From assembly GCA_963803025.1 (NCBI GenBank), contig CAWDKZ010000012.1, forward strand, positions 62,001 to 126,000: a stretch of DNA of 64,000 bases. Reading direction: 5' to 3'. This stretch comes from Bog-793 sp963803025. Lineage in GTDB: Bacteria > Actinomycetota > Acidimicrobiia > Acidimicrobiales > Bog-793. The notes under the pieces are model-generated. The model was given only the letters and a program-made list of their open reading frames with translations, made no database searches and was not told where the DNA came from. Within the stretch, counting starts at the first letter, position 1. Each line of letters starts with the position of its first letter. The position numbers and the translations under genes were made by a program. Below, piece after piece: positions 8,872 through 17,033 of the stretch.

Positions 8872-10254
8872 TTGACGCTGGACTTGGCGCGCTGGCAGTT
8901 CGCCGTCGTCACCATCTTCCACTTCTTCTTCGTGCCGACGACGATCGGGCTCAGCTTCCTCGTCGCCCTGATGCAGACCCTCGCCTACCGGAGGAGAGAC
9001 GCCGGCTGGGACCGGCTCAGCCGCTTCTTCGGTCGCCTGTTCCTCATCAACCTCGCCGTCGGCGTCGTCACCGGGATCGTCCTCGAGTTCCAGTTCGGGC
9101 TCAACTGGGCCTCGTACTCGGTGTTCGTCGGCAACATCTTCGGCGCGCCTCTCGCAATCGAGGGCCTGCTCGCCTTCTTCATGGAGTCGACCTTCGTCGG
9201 GCTGTGGATCTTCGGGCGGGGGCGCCTCTCGCCGCGGCTCCATCTCGCCACCATCTGGCTGGTGAGCGCGGGCACGGTGCTCTCCGTGCTGTTCATCCTG
9301 GCCGCCAACGCCTGGATGCAGCACCCCGTCGGCTACAAGGTCGTCCACGGGCAGGCGGTGCTCACGAACTTCTGGCTCATCCTCGGCAACACCACCCTGT
9401 GGGCTTCGTTCGCCCACACGGTGCTCGCCGCCTTCGTCACCGGCGGCGCCCTCGTCCTCGGGATCAGCGTCTGGCGGGCTCATCGCGACCGGGACAACCC
9501 GGACGACCGCCGCGCCTTCCAGCGCGCCGCCCATCTCGCCGCCGGCTTCCTGTTCGGCACCGCGCTGCTCACCGCGGTGGCAGGCGACCAGCTCGGCCGG
9601 CTCATGGACACCCAGGAGCCGATGAAGATGGCCGCGGCCGAGGCCAACTACCACACCGCCGACGGCGCCAGCTTTTCGCTGCTCACGATCGGCAATCTCT
9701 CCGATCAGCCGGTGCTCCAGATCGGGGTGCCGCACGTGCTCTCGCTGATCGAGGACCTGAGCTGGAACGGCCAGGTACCGGGGATCGACAACATCCAGGC
9801 GGCCGACGCGGCGAGGTACGGACCGGGGAGCTACGTCCCGATGATCTGGCTCACCTACTGGTCGTTCCGGACGATGGTCGGGGTCGGGTTCTTGCTGATC
9901 GCGCTCGGCGCCTGGGGCGTGTGGCTCGGCCGCAAGAAGAAACTCGGCGAGAACGCGTGGTTCCGGCGCGCCGCCCTGCTGGGGATCGCCCTGCCGTTCC
10001 TGGCGAACACGTCCGGATGGGTCTTGACCGAGGTGGGCCGCCAGCCCTGGATCGTCTACGGCGTGATGCTGACGGCCAGGGGCGTGTCGACCGTCACCGT
10101 CGCCGACGTCGCGGCGACGCTCGCCGCGTTCGTCCTCGTCTACACCGCGCTCGGCGTGATCGACGCCGGCCTCATGGTGCGTTCGGCGCGCCGCCCGCTC
10201 GACGAGCCGGACGACGCCGCCAAACATCCGCTCGTGCCGAGCCTCGTGTACTGA
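8872..10254 (+). CDS. cydA: cytochrome bd ubiquinol oxidase subunit I
   Basis: Subunit I of cytochrome bd oxidase, which oxidises quinol at a periplasm-facing site and reduces oxygen to water without proton pumping. The 460-aa protein has about nine membrane helices. Haem ligands are recognisable: His 17 in VVTIFHFF (b595), His about 151 in AWMQHPVG (b558), and Met in YWSFRTMVG (b558). The GRQPW motif is present (TEVGRQPWIVYG). The Q-loop is short, as usual outside proteobacteria. TTG 8872 is the likely start because GGGAGGGG lies just upstream; GTG 8794 would add 26 non-conserved residues. First gene of the cydABDC operon. Confidence 0.95.
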   Translation: MTLDLARWQFAVVTIFHFFFVPTTIGLSFLVALMQTLAYRRRDAGWDRLSRFFGRLFLINLAVGVVTGIVLEFQFGLNWASYSVFVGNIFGAPLAIEGLLAFFMESTFVGLWIFGRGRLSPRLHLATIWLVSAGTVLSVLFILAANAWMQHPVGYKVVHGQAVLTNFWLILGNTTLWASFAHTVLAAFVTGGALVLGISVWRAHRDRDNPDDRRAFQRAAHLAAGFLFGTALLTAVAGDQLGRLMDTQEPMKMAAAEANYHTADGASFSLLTIGNLSDQPVLQIGVPHVLSLIEDLSWNGQVPGIDNIQAADAARYGPGSYVPMIWLTYWSFRTMVGVGFLLIALGAWGVWLGRKKKLGENAWFRRAALLGIALPFLANTSGWVLTEVGRQPWIVYGVMLTARGVSTVTVADVAATLAAFVLVYTALGVIDAGLMVRSARRPLDEPDDAAKHPLVPSLVY

Positions 10255-10265
10255 GAGAACCCGAG

Positions 10266-11315
10266 ATGGCGCCCTTCTCCGATCTCAACACGACCTGGTT
10301 CGCCCTCATCGGGCTGCTGTGGACCGGCTACTTCTTCCTCGAGGGATTCGACTTCGGCGTGGCCGTGGTCACGCCCTTCGTCAGCAGGGACGAGACCGAC
10401 CGTCGGCTCTGCCTCAACACAGTCGGCCCGGTGTGGGACGGGAACGAGGTGTGGCTGCTCGTCGCCGGGGGGGCCATGTTCGCGGCGTTCCCGCTCTGGT
10501 ACGCGCGACTGTTCAGCGGCTTCTACCTGGCCCTGTTCCTCGTCCTTCTCGCCCTCATCTTCCGGGGGGTGTCGTTCGAGTTCCGGGGGCGCGACGACCG
10601 CCCCGGCTGGCGCAAGACCTGGGACGTGGCCAACTTCGTCGGCAGTCTCGTGCCCGCCGTCGTGTGGGGCGTCGCCTTCACCGACCTCGTCCACGGCGTG
10701 CCCCTGTCCCCCGGCGGCCACTACTTCGGTGGGCTCCCCGGGCTACTCCACCCGATCGCCCTCGTCGGCGGTCTCGCCAGCCTGGCCGTCTTCGTCCAGC
10801 ACGGTTCGCTCTTCCTCTCGCTGAAGACGAGTGGCGACGTCGCCGTCCGCGCCCGCCGGGCGGCCGGTTACGCCGGCGTCGTCGCCGTTGCGGCCCTCGG
10901 CGGGGTGGTCGCTTGGGTCGCGGCAGACAGCCGGCCGGCGGTCGGCGGATCGGTGACGGCGGTCGTGCCGCTCGTCCTCGGGATCGGCGCCGTGGCCGCC
11001 GTGGCAGCCGCCACGGCACTCGCGCTCGCCCACCACGACGGGTGGGCTTTTGCCGCCACGGGGGCGGCCATCGTCGCGGCGATGGGAGCCGTGTTCAGCC
11101 GGATGTTCCCCCTCGTCCTGCCGGCAAGCAACCGGGCGGCCAACGCCCTCACGATCGCCGCGTCGGCGTCGCAGCACAACACGCTCGTCGTGATGAGCAT
11201 CGCGGCCGCCTGCTTCACGCCCTTCGTCCTCGGCTACCAGGCCTGGACGTACTGGGTATTCCGCCAGCGCCTCATCCGCCCGGTCGCCACGGCCGGCACC
11301 GCCAGCGCCGACTAG
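10266..11315 (+). CDS. cydB: cytochrome bd ubiquinol oxidase subunit II
   Basis: Subunit II of the bd oxidase, 349 aa with eight or nine membrane helices. The N-terminal region has the hallmark GYFFLEGFDFGV and VGPVWDGNEVWLL motifs. It forms the heterodimer with CydA and carries the hydrophobic proton path. The ATG at 10266 lies 11 bases after the cydA stop (AGAACCCGAG in between), so the two are co-translated from one mRNA. Length is normal for the family. Confidence 0.95.
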   Translation: MAPFSDLNTTWFALIGLLWTGYFFLEGFDFGVAVVTPFVSRDETDRRLCLNTVGPVWDGNEVWLLVAGGAMFAAFPLWYARLFSGFYLALFLVLLALIFRGVSFEFRGRDDRPGWRKTWDVANFVGSLVPAVVWGVAFTDLVHGVPLSPGGHYFGGLPGLLHPIALVGGLASLAVFVQHGSLFLSLKTSGDVAVRARRAAGYAGVVAVAALGGVVAWVAADSRPAVGGSVTAVVPLVLGIGAVAAVAAATALALAHHDGWAFAATGAAIVAAMGAVFSRMFPLVLPASNRAANALTIAASASQHNTLVVMSIAAACFTPFVLGYQAWTYWVFRQRLIRPVATAGTASAD

Positions 11316-11317
11316 CG

Positions 11318-13138
11318 ATGCCGGGCCGCTTCGGCGTTCGCCGGGGGGCCGAGCGGTCCCGCTCCGCCGTCGACCGCAGGCTGGTGGGCGAGCTGCCCGT
11401 CGTGCGACGCACCGTCGCCGCCTCGGTCGCGGTCGGCCTCGTGTCGACCGCCGCCGTGGTGGTGCAGGCCGTCGCGCTGGCCCGCCTGCTCGCCGGGGCG
11501 ATGCCGGGGGCCCACCCCGGCGACCGGCTGGCGGCGTTCGTCTGGCTGGGGGCCGCGGCGGCGGTGCGCGGCCTCGCCGCGCTCGGCGGAGAAACGCTCG
11601 CCTACCGTGGTGCCGCGCGCGCCAAGACAGACCTGCGGGTGCAGCTCGTCGCCCGCGCGCTCGGCCGCGCCCCAACCGGCGGGGCCGGCGGTCCCGGCGA
11701 CCTCGCCACGGTGGCCGGACGGGGGCTCGACGCGCTCGACGTCTACGTCGGGCGCTGCCTGCCGGATCTCGTCCTCGCCGTCGTGGCGCCGATCGCGCTG
11801 GCCGCCGCGGTCGGCGTGCTCGACTGGATCTCGGGCGTCATCGTCCTCGTCGCCATCGCCCTCTTCCCGCTGTTCGGCGCGCTCGTCGGGCGCGCGAGCC
11901 TCGCGTTGGCGGGGGACCGCTGGCGCCAGGTCGAGGCGCTCGGCCGCCATATCGCCGACGTCTTCGAGGGACTCCCCGTGCTGCGGGCCTTCGGCCGGAC
12001 GGCCGAGCAGCGGGCGAAGATCGCGCGGGCCGGCGAGGCGCTGCGGCAAGCCAGCCTGTCGACCCTGCGCGTCGCCTTCCTCTCCGCCCTCGTGCTCGAC
12101 ACGTTGGCGTCCGTCTCCGTCGCGCTGCTGGCCGTGCCCCTCGGGCTGCGGCTCCTCAACGGGAGGGTGAGCCTCTCGGCGGCACTCGCGGTGCTCATCG
12201 TGGCGCCCGAGGTCTTCCTGCCCCTCCGGCGCGCCAGCGCCGAGTTCCACGAGAGCACCGAGGGGCTGGCCGCCGTCGCCCGGGCGATGGCGCTGATCGG
12301 CCCCGGGCAGCCGGCCGCCGGCGACGCCGCGCCCCCCGGCTCGCCGCCCCGCCCGGCCGGGCGGCGAGCCGGACCTGTCCCCGATCCCTGCCGGGTCCCC
12401 GTGGAGCTGCGCGCGGTGTGGTTCGAGGTTCCCGGACGGGCCGAGCCGGTGCTCGCCGGCGCCGACCTCACGATCGCGCCGGGCGAAGTCGTCGTCGTGG
12501 TGGGTCCGAACGGTGCCGGCAAGTCGACCGTCGTCTCGCTGCTCCTCGGCTTTTTCACCCCGAGCCGCGGTGCGGTCCTAGCCGGCGGCGAGGATCTGCG
12601 CGACCTCGACCTCGCTGCTTGGCGGCGACGCCTCGCCTATCTCCCGGAGCATCCGGCACTGCTCGGGCGGACCCTGGCCGAGAACCTGCGACTCGCCAAC
12701 CCTTCGGCCGCCGACGACGAGCTGTGCGCAGCCCTCGCCGCCGCCGCGGCGCCGGAGCTGGCCGGGAGCCTTCCCGCCGGGCTCGCGACCCGGCTCGGTG
12801 ACGGCGGGCGGCCCGTTTCGGCGGGGGAGCTGCAGCGCATCGCCCTCGCCCGGATGCTCCTCCGCCCGGCGTCCTTGTACCTCCTCGACGAACCGACCGT
12901 GCATCTCGACGAGGCCTCCGAGGCCGCCGTGATCACGGGTCTCGCCCGCGCGCTCGGAGGACGCAGCGCCCTCGTCGTCTCGCATCGTCCGGCGGTCGCG
13001 AGCCTCGCCGACCGCGTCGTGACGCTGCGCGGGGGCAGGTTCGTTCCGGCCGACGCCCCGGCGTTTCCGCCGCGACGGGCGGACGTCCCGTTGCCGGCCG
13101 CGGTGGGCGACGGGGAGGGAGCGGTGACTCCGTCGTGA
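11318..13138 (+). CDS. cydD: ABC exporter half-transporter of the CydDC type (CydD)
   Basis: First half of the heterodimeric CydDC exporter, which moves reduced thiols (cysteine, glutathione in proteobacteria) to the outer face and is needed to assemble bd oxidase. The 606-aa protein has an ABC membrane domain (about residues 25-310) and a C-terminal ATPase: Walker A VGPNGAGKST, signature VSAGELQRIALARM, Walker B LYLLDEPTVHLD and a switch His in VVSHRP. The start (ATG 11318) is 2 bases after the cydB stop, and its end overlaps cydC by 4 bases. Confidence 0.9.
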   Translation: MPGRFGVRRGAERSRSAVDRRLVGELPVVRRTVAASVAVGLVSTAAVVVQAVALARLLAGAMPGAHPGDRLAAFVWLGAAAAVRGLAALGGETLAYRGAARAKTDLRVQLVARALGRAPTGGAGGPGDLATVAGRGLDALDVYVGRCLPDLVLAVVAPIALAAAVGVLDWISGVIVLVAIALFPLFGALVGRASLALAGDRWRQVEALGRHIADVFEGLPVLRAFGRTAEQRAKIARAGEALRQASLSTLRVAFLSALVLDTLASVSVALLAVPLGLRLLNGRVSLSAALAVLIVAPEVFLPLRRASAEFHESTEGLAAVARAMALIGPGQPAAGDAAPPGSPPRPAGRRAGPVPDPCRVPVELRAVWFEVPGRAEPVLAGADLTIAPGEVVVVVGPNGAGKSTVVSLLLGFFTPSRGAVLAGGEDLRDLDLAAWRRRLAYLPEHPALLGRTLAENLRLANPSAADDELCAALAAAAAPELAGSLPAGLATRLGDGGRPVSAGELQRIALARMLLRPASLYLLDEPTVHLDEASEAAVITGLARALGGRSALVVSHRPAVASLADRVVTLRGGRFVPADAPAFPPRRADVPLPAAVGDGEGAVTPS

Positions 13139-14895
13139 CGCCGGCCCCGACGAGCCTCGGGCGCATGCGACGGGCGCAGCGCGAGGTGCCCGGCTTCTCG
13201 GCGCGGGGGTTGGGCATCGTGCCGCGCCGGCTCGCCCGGGCAGCCGTTTCCGGCACGGTCGGGGCCGCCTGCGGGATCGGCTTGCTCGCGACCTCGGGAT
13301 GGCTCATCACGCGGGCCTCGGCTCGTCCGCCGGTGTTCGTGCTGAGCGTCGCGATCGGCCTCGTCCAGGCGTTCGCCCTCGGGCGGGGGCTCGCCCGCTA
13401 CTTCGAACGGCTCGGCGTCCACGACGTCTCCCTCGACGCGCTCGACCGGCTGCGGCTCAACCTCTACGACACGCTCGAACCGCTCGTTCCCGGCGGACTC
13501 GCCGACAATGGAGCGGGCGCCGTGCTGAGCGGATTCGTCGCCGACGCCGAGATCATGGCCACGGCCTTCGCCAAGAAGGTCACCGCCGCGATCGAGGTGA
13601 CCGCGAGCGTCGTCTTGGGCGCCGCCGTCGCGACCCTCGTCGCGCCCGGCGTCGGGGCCGTGCTGGCCGCCGGTGCCGCCGGGATGGCCGTCGTGACCCT
13701 CGCGATCGCGCGCCTGGGCCGGAGCGGGGCCGAGCGCGAGGCCGCGGCGCGCGCCGCCCTCGCCGACACCGTCCTCGAGACGATGCATGCCGCGCGCGAG
13801 CTCGTCGCCTACGGGCGCGAGGACCTCGTCGCGCGGCGCATGGACGAGATCCGCCGGCGTTCGATGTCCGGCGCGGCGCGGCGCGCCCTCGTCACCGGGC
13901 TCGGTCGCGCCAGCACCACGTGCGTCGCCGGGGCGGCCCTCGTCGCCGTCGTCGCCGCCGGCGTCGCCGCCCACGACGCCGGTCACCTCTCGGGGGTGAT
14001 GCTCGCCGTCGAGGCCTTCGTCGCGCTCGCCGTGTACGACCAGTGCGCCAACCTCCCCACGGTGCTCGCCGACACCGACGCCGCCCGGGCCGCGGCGCGC
14101 CGGCTCGGCCGGCTCGGCCGGCTCGAGGCGCCGGTGCACGAGCCCGGCGCCGACTCGAGCCCGCCCGTCGGCCCGGTCGAGGTCGCCCTCGAGGCCGTCA
14201 AGATCACGCACGGTGCGACCGTGGCGCTCGAGGAGCTGTCGCTGCGGGTGACGCCGGGCGGCCGGGTGGCGCTCGTCGGTCCGAGCGGCTCCGGCAAGAC
14301 GAGCGCGCTCTGGGCGCTCATGCACTTCGTCCCGTGCGCGCACGGTCGCGCCTCGATCGGGGGGGTCGACGTGCAAGACATGAGCCGCGCTGGCATCGCC
14401 CGGCACGTCGGGTGGGTGGCCGAGACGACCCACGTCTTTTCCGCGAGCCTCGGCGAGAACCTCCGGATCGCCGACGTGTCGGCCAGCAACGAGCGGTGCG
14501 TCGCGGCGCTCGGTCGCGTCGGGCTCGCGCCGTGGTTCGCATCGCTGCCGGACGGCCTGGCGACGGTGCTCGGCGCCGGCGGTCGACCCGTGAGCGCCGG
14601 CGAGCGGCAACGGCTCGGGCTCGCGCGCGCGCTCCTCGCCGGCGGAGCGGTGCTCGCGCTCGACGAGCCGACCGCGCACATCGACCCGGCGACGTCGGCC
14701 GAGCTGCTCGACGAGCTCGTCGGCGCGACCGGGTCGCGCTCGGTCCTCGTCGTCAGCCACGAACCCGACCTCGCCCGTCTCGTCGACGAGGTCGTCACCC
14801 TCGACGGCGGTCGGGTCGTCGCTCGGCGCCGCAGCGACGGTCGGACGGGCCCGCCAGGGCCGTCCGTCACCGAGGCGGGCGCGCCGGTTCCCTGA
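13135..14895 (+). CDS. cydC: ABC exporter half-transporter of the CydDC type (CydC)
   Basis: Second half of CydDC, 586 aa. Membrane domain about residues 35-310 with the SGWLITRAS motif common in CydC; ATPase domain with Walker A VGPSGSGKTS, signature VSAGERQRLGLARALL, Walker B VLALDEPTAHID and VVSHEPD. It starts with GTG at 13135, overlapping the cydD stop as GTGA, which implies coupled translation. Last gene of the operon, followed 65 bases later by a perfect hairpin. Confidence 0.9.
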   Translation: MTPAPTSLGRMRRAQREVPGFSARGLGIVPRRLARAAVSGTVGAACGIGLLATSGWLITRASARPPVFVLSVAIGLVQAFALGRGLARYFERLGVHDVSLDALDRLRLNLYDTLEPLVPGGLADNGAGAVLSGFVADAEIMATAFAKKVTAAIEVTASVVLGAAVATLVAPGVGAVLAAGAAGMAVVTLAIARLGRSGAEREAAARAALADTVLETMHAARELVAYGREDLVARRMDEIRRRSMSGAARRALVTGLGRASTTCVAGAALVAVVAAGVAAHDAGHLSGVMLAVEAFVALAVYDQCANLPTVLADTDAARAAARRLGRLGRLEAPVHEPGADSSPPVGPVEVALEAVKITHGATVALEELSLRVTPGGRVALVGPSGSGKTSALWALMHFVPCAHGRASIGGVDVQDMSRAGIARHVGWVAETTHVFSASLGENLRIADVSASNERCVAALGRVGLAPWFASLPDGLATVLGAGGRPVSAGERQRLGLARALLAGGAVLALDEPTAHIDPATSAELLDELVGATGSRSVLVVSHEPDLARLVDEVVTLDGGRVVARRRSDGRTGPPGPSVTEAGAPVP

Positions 14896-14960
14896 TCCCG
14901 GTCGAGGTCGCGCCGAACCGGCGAGCGGGCGCCAGTCGCGCGCCCTGGTCCCGCGCAACC

Positions 14961-14985
14961 GGCCGGGGAGGGATTCTCCCCGGCC
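14961..14985 (+). terminator. hairpin after the cydABDC operon
   Basis: A perfect 10-bp inverted repeat: GGCCGGGGAG at 14961-14970 and CTCCCCGGCC at 14976-14985, with a 5-base loop GGATT. No T-run follows, which is common for actinobacterial terminators. Its position just downstream of cydC suggests that it ends the cyd transcript. Confidence 0.7.
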
Positions 14986-15039
14986 CGCGTGAAACCGGCG
15001 CAGAACCGGGAGTCCGCCGTTGCGCCCCGGGTCGGCCCG

Positions 15040-15080
15040 TTGGTAAAATGTTGATCGAATTAGTCATATTTAGGCCTGGT
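15040..15080 (+). promoter_or_regulatory. AT-rich putative promoter of the sulfide:quinone oxidoreductase gene
   Basis: A sharp AT-rich island in otherwise 70% GC DNA, directly in front of the SQR gene. It includes TTGGTA (15040-15045) and, about 18 bases on, TCATATT. The fit to -35/-10 consensus is only partial, so the hexamers are tentative; the composition change itself is clear. Confidence 0.45.
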
Positions 15081-15108
15081 GACCGCCTCGTCAGGGGAGC
15101 ACCGCGCG

Positions 15109-16301
15109 ATGCACCAGCGAATCGTCATCGTCGGGGGCGGCACCGCGGGGATCACCGTCGCCGCCCGGCTGCGCCGGGCGGGCGAGCGAGACATCGCGCT
15201 CGTCGAGCCCGCCCGGGTCCACTACTACCAGCCGCTGTGGACGCTCGTCGGCGGCGGCGTCGTCGGCATCGAGAAAAGCCGGCGACCCGAGGGCTCCGTC
15301 GTGCCAGGCGGCGTCCACTGGATCCGTGAGGCCGTCGTCGAGTTCGACCCCGAACGGCGCGAGGTCGTCACGGCAGGTGGCACCCGCCTCGGCTACGACG
15401 TCCTCGTGTGCTGTCCCGGACTCGAGCTCGCCTGGGACCTCGTCCCCGGGCTCGCCGAGGCGATGACGGCACCGAACGCGTCGTCGAACTACACCGCCGA
15501 GCTCGCGCCCAAGACCGCCGAGCTCGTCGCCCGCTTCACGGGCGGCGCGGCGTTGTTCTGCGCGCCGGGCACGCCGATCAAGTGCCGGGGCGCGCCGCAA
15601 AAGGCCGCCTACCTCGCCTGCGACCGCTGGCGCCGGCGGGGAGTGCTCCCCCGGGCCGAGGTCACCTTCGCGACCGGCACCGACGCCCTCTTCTCGGTGC
15701 CGGAGTTCGCGGCCGTGCTCGAGACCGTCGTCGCGCGCTACGGGATCAGGACCAGGTTCTCGACCGAGCTCGTCGAGGTCGACCCCGCCAGGCGTCTCGC
15801 GACCCTGGAGACGAGCGGTCCGGCGGGCAGGACCCGGGAGACGGTCGGCTACGACCTGCTGTGCGCCGCGCCGCCCAGCGCGCCCCGGAGTTCGTTCGGC
15901 AAAGCCCGCTCGCCGGGCGCGGCCCCTTCGGCTGGGTGCCCGTCGACCGGCACAGCCTCCGCCACGTGACCTACCCCGAGGTCTTCTGCCTCGGCGACGT
16001 GAGCGACGCGCCCACCTCGAAGACCGGCGCGGCCGCCCGCGCCCAGGCGTCCGTCGTCGCCGCCAACGTTCTCGCCACGCTGGCCGATCGCGAGCCCACC
16101 GCCCGCTACGACGGCTACACCGCCTGCCCGATCGTGACGGCGATCGGCAGGATGGTGCTCGCCGAGTGCGACTACGACTGCCGGCCCCACCCGACGATTC
16201 CGTTCATCAACACCCGGCGGGAGCGCTACGACATGTGGCTCCTGAAGCGCTACGGCCTCCCCGCGCTCTACTGGAACGTCATGCTGCGCGGTCGCGGCTG
16301 A
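15109..16301 (+). pseudogene. sqr: sulfide:quinone oxidoreductase, type II (SQRDL-like), interrupted by a -1 frameshift
   Basis: A membrane-associated FAD enzyme that oxidises sulfide and passes electrons to quinone. ATG 15109 has AGGGGAG 9 bases upstream and begins IVIVGGGTAGITVAARL, the FAD-binding Rossmann motif. The type II signature Cys occurs in IKCRGAPQKAAYLA, and the second redox Cys in GYTACPIVT near the C-terminus. The LLKRYGLPALYWNVMLRG tail also matches type II enzymes. The frame breaks after YDLLCAAPPSAP (about 15880-15888): family-like sequence resumes in the -1 frame as EFVRQSPLAG and continues to GDVSDAPTSKTGAA and the stop at 16301. One missing base in the GCGCGCCCC run would restore about 398 aa. 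It may be a true lesion, a sequencing error or, less likely, programmed frameshifting. Confidence 0.85.
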
Positions 16302-16319
16302 ACCCCGTCCGGCGCCGCG

Positions 16320-16357
16320 GGCCATGAGCGGCGCCGGGGCGGTCGCCGCTCATGGCC
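16320..16357. terminator. bidirectional hairpin between convergent sqr and hdrC
   Basis: A perfect 14-bp inverted repeat: GGCCATGAGCGGCG at 16320-16333 and CGCCGCTCATGGCC at 16344-16357, loop of 10 bases. It lies between the two convergent transcripts, and the right arm overlaps the last codons and stop of hdrC (16350). It can end transcription from both sides. Confidence 0.75.
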
Positions 16358-17033
16358 GGTGGCCGCGATCCCCTCCCCACGCCCCCATCGAGAGCAGCCG
16401 GTCGCGGAAGCCCGTCTCGTCCATGATCGTGCGCATCTCGGCCGCCGCCTTCTCGGACGGGAACATGCTGCCGAGACCGAGCTCAGCGCGCAGCTCGTCA
16501 CGGCGTTCGATGAAGCGCCGCCACTTCGGGCCCAGGGCCTCGACCCGGTCACGGAAGAAGACCTGCGGGGTGCCGCCGATCCCCTTGTCGTAGAACTGCT
16601 CGGCCCAGGCGGTGAACATCTTCACGTGGCGGATCCCGTAGCCCTGCTCCACCTGGAGCCCGCGGATGATCTGGTTGATGACCGCGACGGAGTTCCCCCG
16701 CGGACACCGGCTCTGGCAGGTGTAGCAGTAGAAGCAGAGCCAGACGCTGTCGTCGCTGAGCAGCGTCGGGTCGCCGTCGAGGGCGCGCCGCACGATCTCG
16801 CGCGGCGAGTAGTCGCCGAAGCGCGCCGCCGGGCACCCCGAGGTGCAGATGCCGCACTGCAGGCAGGAGAGGAAACCTTCGACGTGACCGTGCATGCGCG
16901 GGTCGCTCGCGATCCGCGCGGTGATCTCCTCGTGCACGGGTGGCGGCGCGTGGAAGGTCGACTCGGCGATGACCGAGTACGGGTTCGTGTGCACCTCCTC
17001 CTCGGCCACCGTCTGCTCCTCGGCGTCAGGCAT
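16350..17033 (-). CDS. hdrC: heterodisulfide reductase subunit C-like Fe-S protein
   Basis: A 227-aa iron-sulfur protein with two [4Fe-4S] motifs: CLQCGICTSGCP near residue 60 and CFYCYTCQSRCP near residue 105. The layout matches HdrC, which passes electrons between the HdrA flavin subunit and the HdrB catalytic subunit. ATG 17033 is chosen because GGAGG lies 5 bases upstream; an ATG at 17057 is also possible. The start overlaps the end of the upstream ferredoxin-CCG gene by 8 bases. There is no membrane anchor, unlike QmoC. Last gene of the operon. Confidence 0.85.
   Translation of the reverse strand: MPDAEEQTVAEEEVHTNPYSVIAESTFHAPPPVHEEITARIASDPRMHGHVEGFLSCLQCGICTSGCPAARFGDYSPREIVRRALDGDPTLLSDDSVWLCFYCYTCQSRCPRGNSVAVINQIIRGLQVEQGYGIRHVKMFTAWAEQFYDKGIGGTPQVFFRDRVEALGPKWRRFIERRDELRAELGLGSMFPSEKAAAEMRTIMDETGFRDRLLSMGAWGGDRGHRP

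Noticed and set aside
7161..8915. Long open frame antisense to the DUF2254 gene
   Set aside because: Arg/Asp-rich composition from GC-rich antisense codons, no domain, no ribosome site; the plus-strand gene has clear membrane segments.
12637..14958. 773-aa antisense frame over cydD and cydC
   Set aside because: GC-rich shadow of the ABC transporter genes; no recognisable motif.
15070..15110. GTG 15079 as the SQR start
   Set aside because: The AGGGGAG site is correctly placed for ATG 15109 and the residues before MHQRIVIVGGG are not conserved in type.
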